Assembly (NCBI GenBank): GCA_030610515.1 | Contig: JAUWRQ010000001.1 | Coordinates: forward strand, 1 to 16,530 | Origin: Candidatus Eiseniibacteriota bacterium | GTDB taxonomy: Bacteria > Joyebacterota > Joyebacteria > Joyebacterales > Joyebacteraceae | Direction of reading: 5' to 3' | DNA length: 16,530 nucleotides | Shown: positions 6,938 through 13,679 of the stretch, piece by piece | Layout: every line of letters starts with the position of its first letter | How positions within the stretch are numbered: the stretch's first letter is position 1 | Translations under genes and position numbers: made by a program | Notes under the pieces: model-generated | Database searches by the model: none | The model's input: only the letters and a program-made list of their open reading frames with translations | Told to the model about the DNA's origin: nothing

Positions 6938-6969
6938 CGGCCCGCCGAACCCACAGGCTCGGCGGGCCG
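6938..6969 (+). promoter_or_regulatory. Strong intergenic hairpin between the two cytochrome genes
   Basis: A perfect 11-bp GC stem (6938-6948 with 6959-6969) with a 10-nt loop is followed by only GTTTC. It ends 8 nt before the Shine-Dalgarno of the next gene. The weak T-tract suggests partial termination or mRNA stabilisation that would give unequal amounts of the two proteins. Confidence 0.7.
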
Positions 6970-6987
6970 GTTTCGACGGAGGGTACG

Positions 6988-7704
6988 ATGCAGCTCACCC
7001 TGGTTAAGACGATCCTGGCCTTCGTGCTCGCGGCGGCGGGACTCGCGGCGGCCGGGAGCATGCTCACACTTCTCGGACGGGCCGAGCACAGCATGCAGGC
7101 TGGAACGCTCAAGGCGGTTCACAGAACGGCCGGATACGTGTTCGCCGTGACGCTCGCCGCGCTCGCGGTCATGGGTGCCGGCATCCTCTCGGCCGCCGGC
7201 GACACCCTGCCCGTGAGGGGCGTCCTTCACTGGGTGCTCGGGAGTCTGTTGGTCCTGGTGGCAGCGCTCAAGATCGTGCTCGTCAAGTACTACAAGAAGC
7301 TCCTCAAGTTCGCTCCTGCCCTGGGACTCACCGTGCTCGTCCTGGCTCTCCTGGTTGCTGCCGTGTCCGCGGGATTCGTTCTCGTGACCGGAGAGGTCGA
7401 ACGGAAGTTGTCGGGGGAGGAGATCGCTGGCGATGCGGCTCCCGAGCGTCGCGGAGACGCCGCCGCGGGTGGCGAGACGTTCCGGTCCAACTGCACAATC
7501 TGTCATCGCACGGACAGCGACGTCGGGCCCGCCGGGTTCGTGGGGCTGTTCGAGCGGGAGGCGCTCGTGTCGAGCGGGCTCCCCGTGACGCGGGAGAACA
7601 TCCGCGCGCAGATCCTGAATCCGGTCGGCAGGATGCCGTCGTTCAAGGCGAGGCTGTCGGAAAGCGAGATCACGAACGTCGTGGCCTTTCTCGAGACCAT
7701 CTAG
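6988..7704 (+). CDS. Four-helix membrane protein with C-terminal cytochrome c domain
   Basis: This 238-residue protein starts at the ATG at 6988 (GGAGGG at 6978-6983). Residues 1-133 form four hydrophobic helices (about 5-28, 47-70, 79-99, 108-132). The Lys-rich loop K100-Y-Y-K-K-L-L-K between helices 3 and 4 should face the cytoplasm, which places the C-terminus in the periplasm, as haem c attachment needs. The C-terminal domain (about 155-238) is a class I mono-haem cytochrome c: C169-T-I-C-H173, with Met216 in G-R-M-P-S-F as the likely sixth ligand. Helix-associated His34, His45 and His81 are present, but H45 and H81 lie near opposite membrane faces, so a bis-His haem b is not established. 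As second gene of the pair it probably exchanges electrons with the P460-type protein. The N-terminal family is not recognised with certainty. Confidence 0.85.
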   Translation: MQLTLVKTILAFVLAAAGLAAAGSMLTLLGRAEHSMQAGTLKAVHRTAGYVFAVTLAALAVMGAGILSAAGDTLPVRGVLHWVLGSLLVLVAALKIVLVKYYKKLLKFAPALGLTVLVLALLVAAVSAGFVLVTGEVERKLSGEEIAGDAAPERRGDAAAGGETFRSNCTICHRTDSDVGPAGFVGLFEREALVSSGLPVTRENIRAQILNPVGRMPSFKARLSESEITNVVAFLETI

Positions 7705-7736
7705 TTGACCGGTTCCTTCCAGCGGGCCGTTTGCCC

Positions 7737-7765
7737 TTGACGCTCCCCACGTCCGATGTTAGCCT
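7737..7765 (+). promoter_or_regulatory. Possible promoter
   Basis: TTGACG (7737-7742), a 17-bp spacer and TAGCCT (7760-7765) lie 64 bp upstream of the next ATG. The -35 matches at 5 of 6 positions, but the -10 at only 3. It is the best candidate between the cytochrome unit and the secreted protein. Confidence 0.4.
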
Positions 7766-7828
7766 AAAGACTCGCTTGTAGTGCCGGATTCGCTCGCCTC
7801 GGGTGCATGGAAGTGTACGGAGGGAAGT

Positions 7829-8593
7829 ATGACGGTGAGACTCAATCCCCCTGTCCGTCGAGCGGCCGCGTTTGCCGTCCTGCTCGCCTTGCTCGTTCCT
7901 TCGGTGTGTTTCGCCGAGGGCCTTTGCCCGCGGGTCAAGCACATGACACCCGGCGACAAGAGGGTGGAGGTCGGTTGGACGATGGGCGTGGACGAGCGCG
8001 ACATCGCGAACTTCGGCGGATATCGCGTCTGGATTAGAGAAGTATGGCGATCGGATGGGTTCGACCTCGCTCGGGAGTTCGTGTGGGGAGAGGAAGACAC
8101 CACCGCTGCCGGATACTGGTCGCTGGAGCCTTTCTACGAGGACAGTATCCGCGTCTTCATCGATCGTTCTGTGCAGAACGCATTCCCGTACGAGTTTTCG
8201 GTGACAACGTTCAAGGCCAGCAACCCCGAGTCCGTGAACTTCGAGTGCATCGAGCGGAACAAGTCTCGCATCATCCACCCGCACGAGGGCGTCAAGTCCT
8301 CGCTCGATGGGATCCAGGTGATTCCGAATCCGTATCGCGCGGGCGCCGACTGGGAGTACGGCGGTGACAAGAGGGTCTCGTTCGTGAGGCTCCCGTCCGT
8401 CGCCACCATCCGCATCTACACGGTTGCCGCCGACCTCGTCCGGACACTTCACCACGACGATCCCTACAGCGACCAGGAGGAGTGGGACCTCAAGAACTCG
8501 GACGGCGATGAGGTTGCTCCCGGCGTGTACATCTGGGCGGTTGAGGCGGAGGGAATCGGGGGCGCTGAAGGAAAGATGCTCATCATCAAGTAG
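7829..8593 (+). CDS. Small secreted protein with FlgD-Ig-like C-terminal domain
   Basis: This is a 254-residue exported protein. The ATG at 7829 (GGAGGG at 7819-7824) is followed by R-rich residues and a hydrophobic core (12-26), with cleavage probable after C-F-A at 29. An earlier in-frame GTG at 7781 would extend it by 16 residues but has no ribosome site and buries the signal. Residues ~33-140 look like a fibronectin III-type module (R-V-E-V-G-W-T, F-G-G-Y-R-V-W-I, F-P-Y-E-F-S-V-T-T-F). Residues ~168-254 form a compact exported-protein tail: I-P-N-P-Y-R-A-G, R-V-S-F-V-R-L-P, I-R-I-Y-T, W-D-L-K-N-S-D-G, G-V-Y-I-W and a final G-K-M-L-I-I-K. Such proteins are usually the C-terminal part of far larger surface proteins; here the module stands almost alone. 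The role is unknown. Confidence 0.85.
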   Translation: MTVRLNPPVRRAAAFAVLLALLVPSVCFAEGLCPRVKHMTPGDKRVEVGWTMGVDERDIANFGGYRVWIREVWRSDGFDLAREFVWGEEDTTAAGYWSLEPFYEDSIRVFIDRSVQNAFPYEFSVTTFKASNPESVNFECIERNKSRIIHPHEGVKSSLDGIQVIPNPYRAGADWEYGGDKRVSFVRLPSVATIRIYTVAADLVRTLHHDDPYSDQEEWDLKNSDGDEVAPGVYIWAVEAEGIGGAEGKMLIIK

Positions 8594-8599
8594 TGGGGA

Positions 8600-8634
8600 G
8601 CGGACTGCGCTCTGAGTCCGCCTGAGATTCTCAG
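8600..8634 (+). terminator. Twin small hairpins after the secreted-protein gene
   Basis: A 7-bp perfect stem (8600-8606 with 8615-8621) is followed directly by a 5-bp stem (8622-8626 with 8630-8634). There is no T-run, so termination is only possible, not clear. Further short hairpins at 8645-8663 and 8732-8746 precede the next gene. No good promoter is seen in 8594-8776. Confidence 0.35.
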
Positions 8635-8776
8635 TTCGCATGTCCTGGGCCGCCTGATCCCAGAGACTCCCGATGCGGTGACGATGCGGGGGGCCTTGTG
8701 GTCAGGCGGCATTTCGATGCCATTCCGTGACGGGGGCCTTTCCCCCACGAACCGGAGGGCGCGAGGAGGCAGCCGT

Positions 8777-10585
8777 TTGGGAAAGACCATCATTGAGAAG
8801 ATCATCGGAGCGCACGTCGGGCGCGACGTGTCTCCAGGTGACGTTGCGGACGTCAGAATCGACGCGCGAGTCGCCAGGGACTTCGGTGGGGCGAACGTCG
8901 TCAAGAACCTGAGGGACAACGGACTGAATATCGAGGACCCTGGGAAGACGTTCTTCACCTTCGACTGCAACCCCGGGGGTTCCGATCAGAAGTACGCGGC
9001 GAACCAGCAGACCTGCAGGACGTTCGCGAGGGATCACGGAATCGCCGTGTACGACATCGACAAGGGTATCGGAACGCATCTTGCGATCGACGAGGGCCTC
9101 GTAGGTCCTGGAGGAACGCTCATCTCCACGGACTCGCACGCGAATATCCTAGGTGCAATCGGGGCGTTCGGACAGGGAATGGGGGACCAGGACATCGCGT
9201 ACGCGTGGGCGAACGGTTCCATATGGTTCAGTGTGCCCAAGTCGATGAGGATCGTGTTCTGCGGCCGGCCGGGCCCGGGAGCGACTCCGAAGGACGTGGT
9301 CCTGGCGTGCCTCCGGCACTTCCGCGCGAGCGGCCTCCTCGGCTACGCCGGGGAGTACGAGGGCGGCATCGTTGACGACCTCTCGCTCGATGCGCGCATC
9401 ACGATGGCCTCGATGGCGACGGAGATGGGTGGCATCATCACCTTCTTCTCGCCGAACGAGGAGGTTCAAGCGTACTGCCGTCGAGCGGGCGCGGACGTCA
9501 TCGCCGTCAAGGCCGACAGGGACGCGCAGTACGCGGCGGAGGCGGAGATCGACATCGAAGGGCTCCCGCCCCTGATCGCGCGTCCGGGGCATCCCGACGA
9601 CATCGTCGAGGTGGCGGATGCCGCGGGAACCAAGGTCGACTCGGTTTTCATCGGGTCGTGTACGAACGGCCGGTACGAGGACATGAAGGCTGCCGCCGGA
9701 ATCCTCCGGGGCCGCAAGGTGGCGCCGGGTGTCGTTCTCAAGATCGTTCCGTCGACCGACACGATATGGAAGCGCTGTCTGGACGAGGGGATCATGGAGA
9801 CGTTCAAGCGCGCGGGGGCGCTAGTGGGGAACGCGGGATGCGCCGGTTGCGCCGCGGGCCAGATAGGCCAGAATGGACCGGGAGAGGTTACGGTGAGCAC
9901 CGGGAACAGGAACTACCCCGGGAAGCAAGGGAAGGGTGAGGTGTATCTCGCGTCGCCGCACACGGCGGCAGCGACCGCCGTCGCGGGAGCCATCACGATC
10001 GCGGACGACATCCCCGACTCCCCAGCGATCTTCATGCCGTCGATGGAACCCGTGCGGGCGCCGTCCACGAGCGAGGGTTCGGCGGTGGCAGAGCGTCCTA
10101 CGACGGTGCGCGGCAAGGTCTGGTTGGTCGACCTCGACAACGTCGACACCGACATGATCTACCACAACAGACATCTCGCCGTGACGGACATCGCGGAGAT
10201 GGGTCAGTACACATTCGGAAACCTGGACGACTGGAAGGATTTCCCGTCCAGGGTCGAGCCGGGTGACATCGTCGTCACGGGCTCGAACTTCGGATGCGGG
10301 AGCTCCAGGCAGCAGGCCGTCGACTGTTTCTCAAGCTTGGGTGTCGCCCTCATCATCGCCAAGTCGTTCGGCGCGATCTACGAACGGAATGCTATCAACG
10401 CGGGCGTTCCCATCATGACCGCGGACCTGTCCGGCGCGGGTCTCTCCGATGGAGACGACATCGACGTCAATCTGAAGACGGGGATCGTGACGGTCGTCGG
10501 AACGGGGAAAGAGTTCCGGGGCGGGCCGTTCTCGGATGTCCAGATGGACATATACGGTAGAGGCGGGCTACTCCGGACCGGCTAG
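8777..10585 (+). CDS. Fused aconitase / 3-isopropylmalate dehydratase-family hydro-lyase (LeuC+LeuD)
   Basis: The enzyme has 602 residues from a TTG at 8777, chosen because AGGAGG lies at 8764-8769 and the protein then opens M-G-K-T-I-I-E-K-I, the usual LeuC/aconitase start. A GTG at 8678 would add 33 unconserved residues. The large-subunit part (1 to ~420) has S-T-D-S-H and the three [4Fe-4S] ligands C295 (S-C-T-N-G-R), C355 and C358 (C-A-G-C). After a linker, the small LeuD-like part (~440-602) carries D-N-V-D-T-D and the active-site loop N-F-G-C-G-S-S-R (504-511). LeuC and LeuD are separate proteins in most bacteria, so this is a fusion, clearly shorter than classical aconitase A. The family moves water across a double bond in aconitate, isopropylmaleate, homoaconitate or mesaconate. 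The substrate-loop equivalent is H-N-R-H-L-A-V-T, not diagnostic to my eye. Being first gene before CitDE and CitF points to isocitrate-to-citrate, or to mesaconate-to-citramalate hydration. Confidence 0.9.
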   Translation: MGKTIIEKIIGAHVGRDVSPGDVADVRIDARVARDFGGANVVKNLRDNGLNIEDPGKTFFTFDCNPGGSDQKYAANQQTCRTFARDHGIAVYDIDKGIGTHLAIDEGLVGPGGTLISTDSHANILGAIGAFGQGMGDQDIAYAWANGSIWFSVPKSMRIVFCGRPGPGATPKDVVLACLRHFRASGLLGYAGEYEGGIVDDLSLDARITMASMATEMGGIITFFSPNEEVQAYCRRAGADVIAVKADRDAQYAAEAEIDIEGLPPLIARPGHPDDIVEVADAAGTKVDSVFIGSCTNGRYEDMKAAAGILRGRKVAPGVVLKIVPSTDTIWKRCLDEGIMETFKRAGALVGNAGCAGCAAGQIGQNGPGEVTVSTGNRNYPGKQGKGEVYLASPHTAAATAVAGAITIADDIPDSPAIFMPSMEPVRAPSTSEGSAVAERPTTVRGKVWLVDLDNVDTDMIYHNRHLAVTDIAEMGQYTFGNLDDWKDFPSRVEPGDIVVTGSNFGCGSSRQQAVDCFSSLGVALIIAKSFGAIYERNAINAGVPIMTADLSGAGLSDGDDIDVNLKTGIVTVVGTGKEFRGGPFSDVQMDIYGRGGLLRTG

Positions 10586-10646
10586 ATGAGTCGGCGCGCT
10601 CGTGCCGACATGCCGCGCCAGCGGGCGATTCCGACACGGGGAAACC

Positions 10647-10653
10647 AAGGAGG
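10647..10653 (+). promoter_or_regulatory. Ribosome binding site deciding a GTG start
   Basis: AAGGAGG lies 5 nt before the GTG at 10659. It sets the start of the CitD-CitE fusion and rules out the earlier in-frame start at 10602. Confidence 0.85.
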
Positions 10654-10658
10654 CACTT

Positions 10659-11885
10659 GTGAGCCGAGTGGGCCAGGCGGGCCGTAAGGGCGACCGCGTT
10701 CGATCGGATTGCTGGATATCGGTCGAGCCCAGGGACTCGGGCGGCGTCTCCGTGACGCTGTCGAGCATCGTCGACGCGATGTACGGTGACGCCATCGAGA
10801 AGGACGTCGTGGATGGGCTGGCGACGTTGGGCGTCCCGCACGCCGCGGTCGAGGTCGTGGATTCGGGGGCGCTGCCGTTCGTCATCGCGGCGCGGTTGGA
10901 GGCGGCGGTCAGGCGTGCGATTCCGGATCTCTCGGGGGAATTGCTGCCGGACGCGTTGGAGTGGACGAAGTATGGGACGACGAGGGACAAGTTCAGGCGC
11001 TCACGGCTCTACCTTCCGGGTGACCAGGCGAAGCTCATGATCAACGCTGGTCTCCACGGCCCCGACGCGGTCATCCTCGATCTCGAAGACAGTGTCGCGC
11101 AGTCCGAGAAGGACGCGGCACGTTGTGTCGTCAGGAATGCGCTTCTCACCGTCGACTTCCACGGAGCGGAGAGGATGGTCAGGATCAACCAGGCTCCGGT
11201 CGGCCTCGACGATCTCGAGTTCGTAGTGCCGTACAACGTGCACGTGATCCTGATCCCCAAGTGCGAGGGCGCTGAGCACGTGACGGCTGTGGACGAGCGC
11301 ACGAAGGCCATCCTCGAGGATCGCGGCATCGACACTCCTGTCTATCTCATGCCGATCGTGGAGAGCGCGCTAGGTTGCCTACGTGCTTACGAGATCGCGA
11401 CGGCTTCCCCGAACGTCGTGGCTCTGGCCATAGGGCTCGAGGATTACACCGCGGACATCGGGACGCAGCGGACGAACGAGGGGCGCGAAAGCTTCTGGGC
11501 GCGCTCACAGGTCGTGAACGCGGCGCGGGCGGCGGGCGTTCAGCCGATCGACACCGTCTTCTCCGACGTCGCCGACTCCGAGGGACTGATGGCGAGCGTC
11601 CTCGAGGCGAAGTCCTTGGGCTTCGACGGAAAAGGCTGCATTCACCCCCGGCAGATCGAGGTGATACACCGCGGGTTCGCGCCCGCCGACGCAGAGGTCG
11701 AGAGGGCGAAGCGGATCGTCCTGGCTTTCGAGAAGGCGGAGGCGGAAGGCCTGGGTGTCGTCTCGCTCGGAAGCAAGATGATCGATCCGCCCGTGGTCAA
11801 GCGCGCGCTTCGCACGGTAGAACTCGCCACCGCGTCCGGCATCCTGGCCGAGGACTGGCGCGAGGCAGGAGGTGAAGATGCCTGA
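10659..11885 (+). CDS. Fusion of citrate lyase acyl-carrier (CitD) and lyase (CitE) subunits
   Basis: The protein has 408 residues from a GTG start. Residues 1-88 match the CitD gamma subunit: S-I-V-D-A-M-Y-G-D-A-I, V-D-G-L-A-T-L-G-V, D-S-G-A-L-P-F-V-I-A-A-R-L-E-A-A-V-R-R-A. Ser16 in R-S-D is the likely attachment site of the phosphoribosyl-dephospho-CoA arm. Residues ~112-408 are CitE (HpcH/HpaI aldolase superfamily): R-S-R-L-Y-L-P-G-D, V-I-L-D-L-E-D-S-V, M-V-R-I-N, P-I-V-E-S-A (E235), G-L-E-D-Y-T-A-D-I-G and K-G-C-I-H-P. CitE cleaves citryl- or citramalyl-thioester to acetyl-thioester plus oxaloacetate or pyruvate. CitD and CitE are normally separate polypeptides, so a built-in carrier is unusual. 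The 3' end overlaps citF by 8 nt, indicating translational coupling. Whether citrate or citramalate is cleaved cannot be told from sequence alone. Confidence 0.9.
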   Translation: MSRVGQAGRKGDRVRSDCWISVEPRDSGGVSVTLSSIVDAMYGDAIEKDVVDGLATLGVPHAAVEVVDSGALPFVIAARLEAAVRRAIPDLSGELLPDALEWTKYGTTRDKFRRSRLYLPGDQAKLMINAGLHGPDAVILDLEDSVAQSEKDAARCVVRNALLTVDFHGAERMVRINQAPVGLDDLEFVVPYNVHVILIPKCEGAEHVTAVDERTKAILEDRGIDTPVYLMPIVESALGCLRAYEIATASPNVVALAIGLEDYTADIGTQRTNEGRESFWARSQVVNAARAAGVQPIDTVFSDVADSEGLMASVLEAKSLGFDGKGCIHPRQIEVIHRGFAPADAEVERAKRIVLAFEKAEAEGLGVVSLGSKMIDPPVVKRALRTVELATASGILAEDWREAGGEDA

Positions 11886-13443
11886 CGAGAAGCTGACACG
11901 TAACGCGGCAGGCAGGATGGTGCCGACCGAGGTCAACGGCAAGGAGGTGATACCCTACAAGGGTGTCGCGACTCACCGCCCGACCGGTGTCAGGGCCGCG
12001 CCTTCGGTGGCGACGTGCATCGACTCTCCCGACAGTGGCGACAAGACGGGTCCGGACATCAAGGCGGCGCTCAAGGCGGCCGGAATCCGGGACGGGATGA
12101 CCGTCTCGACGCACCACCATCTCCGGAACGGCGATTTCGTGGCGAACGCGGTCTTCGCCGCCGCGGCGGAGCTGGGTGTCAAGGACCTCATGTGGTTCCC
12201 GAGCGCTTCGTTCCCGTGCCAGGCCGGGATGATCGAGCACATGGAGAACGGGGTCATCCATCACATAGAGGGGAGCATGAACGGTCCCCTCGGCGAGCAC
12301 TGCTCGTACGGGAAGATGAAGGGGGTGGGTGTCCTTCGCTCGCACGGCGGCAGGTACCGCGCCGTGCAGGACGGTGACGTCCACATCGACATCGCGGTGA
12401 TCGCGGGCCCGACCGCGGACCCGTTCGGGAACGCCCACGGACTCACTGGACCGACGGCTTGCGGTCTCCTGGGGTTTGCTCTCGCCGACTCGCAGTACGC
12501 CGACAAGGTCATCGTCGTCACCGACAATCTCATCGACTTCCCGTGCATACCGTGGCAGATCCAGGGCAACTACGTCGACTTCGTGACGACGATGGAGTCC
12601 ATCGGCGACTCGAGCAAGATCGTGTCGGGCACGACTCAGATCACGAAGAGCCCGGACCGCCTCAGGATTGCCGAGATGACGGCGCGTTTCGTGCGTGACA
12701 CGGGCATCATGCGCGACGGGTTCTCGTTCCAGTGCGGGGCGGGTGGAACGGCACTGTCGTTCGCCATCTTCCTTATGGAGATGATGCGCGAGGCAAACGT
12801 CAAGGCACGGTTCGTCCGTGGCGGGAGCACCCAGTACCTGACGGCGATGCTCGAGGAGGGACTGACCGACTACATCTTGGACGGACAGACGTTTGATCTC
12901 GAGGGCGTGCGGTCGATGCGGGAGAACCCGAATCACGTGAACACGAGCCCGTTCACGAGCTACAACTACCACGGCAAGGGGAACTTCGCGCCGATGCTCG
13001 ACTGCGTGGTGTTGGGAGCGACCGAGGTCGATGTCAACTTCAACGCCAACGTGGTGACGCACTCGGATGGGAAGCTCCTGCACGGGATCGGGGGCTGGCA
13101 GAACTGCCTCGCCTCGAAGTGCACGATCCTGCCGATCCCGTCGTTCCGGAACCGGATTCCGGTGCTGGTCGACGAGGTTACGACGCTCTGCGGACCCGGC
13201 GAGCTCATTGACGTCGTCGTGACCGAGCGGGGGCTGGCGATCAACCCGCGGCGCGAGGACCTTCTTTCGGCGGTCGCCGGGAGCGGGCTGCCCGTGAGGC
13301 CGATCGAGGAGATCAAGGCGGAGGTCGAGGCCTTCTGCGGAGGTCCACCCGCGAAGCCGGACTGCGAGGACCGCGTGGTCGCGGTGATCGAGTGGGTCGA
13401 CGGGACCGTGATCGACGCCGTCCGGCAGCTCAAGGTGAAGTAG
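11878..13443 (+). CDS. citF: Citrate lyase alpha subunit (citrate CoA-/ACP-transferase)
   Basis: The protein has 521 residues; the ATG at 11878 has AGGAGG at 11867-11872 and overlaps the preceding stop. It matches CitF throughout: N-terminal G-R-x-V-P, K-A-A-G-I-R-D-G-M-T-V-S-T-H-H-H-L-R-N-G-D, S-H-G-G-R, A-D-P-F-G-N-A-H-G and, in the second half, Q-C-G-A-G-G-T-A-L-S, R-G-G-S-T, V-V-T-H-S-D-G and G-G-W-Q-N-C. The length fits the family (~500-520). CitF swaps the acetyl group on the carrier for the hydroxyacid, giving citryl-ACP (or citramalyl-ACP) and free acetate. Together with the upstream CitD-CitE fusion, a complete lyase core is encoded by two genes. No citC ligase, citX or citG appears downstream, because the operon ends here and a convergent cluster follows. 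Confidence 0.92.
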   Translation: MPDEKLTRNAAGRMVPTEVNGKEVIPYKGVATHRPTGVRAAPSVATCIDSPDSGDKTGPDIKAALKAAGIRDGMTVSTHHHLRNGDFVANAVFAAAAELGVKDLMWFPSASFPCQAGMIEHMENGVIHHIEGSMNGPLGEHCSYGKMKGVGVLRSHGGRYRAVQDGDVHIDIAVIAGPTADPFGNAHGLTGPTACGLLGFALADSQYADKVIVVTDNLIDFPCIPWQIQGNYVDFVTTMESIGDSSKIVSGTTQITKSPDRLRIAEMTARFVRDTGIMRDGFSFQCGAGGTALSFAIFLMEMMREANVKARFVRGGSTQYLTAMLEEGLTDYILDGQTFDLEGVRSMRENPNHVNTSPFTSYNYHGKGNFAPMLDCVVLGATEVDVNFNANVVTHSDGKLLHGIGGWQNCLASKCTILPIPSFRNRIPVLVDEVTTLCGPGELIDVVVTERGLAINPRREDLLSAVAGSGLPVRPIEEIKAEVEAFCGGPPAKPDCEDRVVAVIEWVDGTVIDAVRQLKVK

Positions 13444-13466
13444 TAGCATCGAACCCATCACTGCTG

Positions 13467-13573
13467 GAGCGCTCGGGGTTCACCCTTACGCTCCGGCATG
13501 CGCGCGAACGCCCGCCACATCAATGTGGCGGGCGTTCGTGCTCTGCAGTCGCGTTGCGGGTGACCCCGAGCGC
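13467..13573. repeat. Large imperfect palindrome with strong central hairpin
   Basis: The outer arms are 13467-13485 and 13556-13573, reverse complements apart from one extra T. Inside is a very stable hairpin, 13500-13518 with 13521-13539 (19 bp with one G-U pair, 15 central pairs perfect). It lies between convergent operons, so it may act as a bidirectional transcription stop, although neither side has a clear T-tract. The nested symmetry also resembles a REP/MITE-type element. Confidence 0.75.
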
Positions 13574-13654
13574 TCCGCGATGCGCTCAGACGGCGCTCCG
13601 TCAGTGGGGCGGGCGTCCGTGCTCTGCCGTCGCGTTACGGGTGACCCCGAGCGC
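13526..13654 (+). repeat. 48-bp direct repeat pair (period 81 bp)
   Basis: Segments 13526-13573 and 13607-13654 match over 48 bp with three mismatches. Each ends in GGGTGACCCCGAGCGCTC, and weaker similarity extends left to 13519/13600. The second copy lacks the left arm of the palindrome, so it looks like a half-element produced by partial duplication. Confidence 0.8.
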
Positions 13655-13679
13655 TCTCGCAGCAACGAATCCGACGCGG

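Noticed and set aside
11797..13461. Minus-strand 554-codon open frame opposite citF
   Set aside because: It mirrors citF codon structure in high-GC DNA. The translation is Arg/His/Val/Asp rich with no family resemblance, while citF on the plus strand matches its family end to end.
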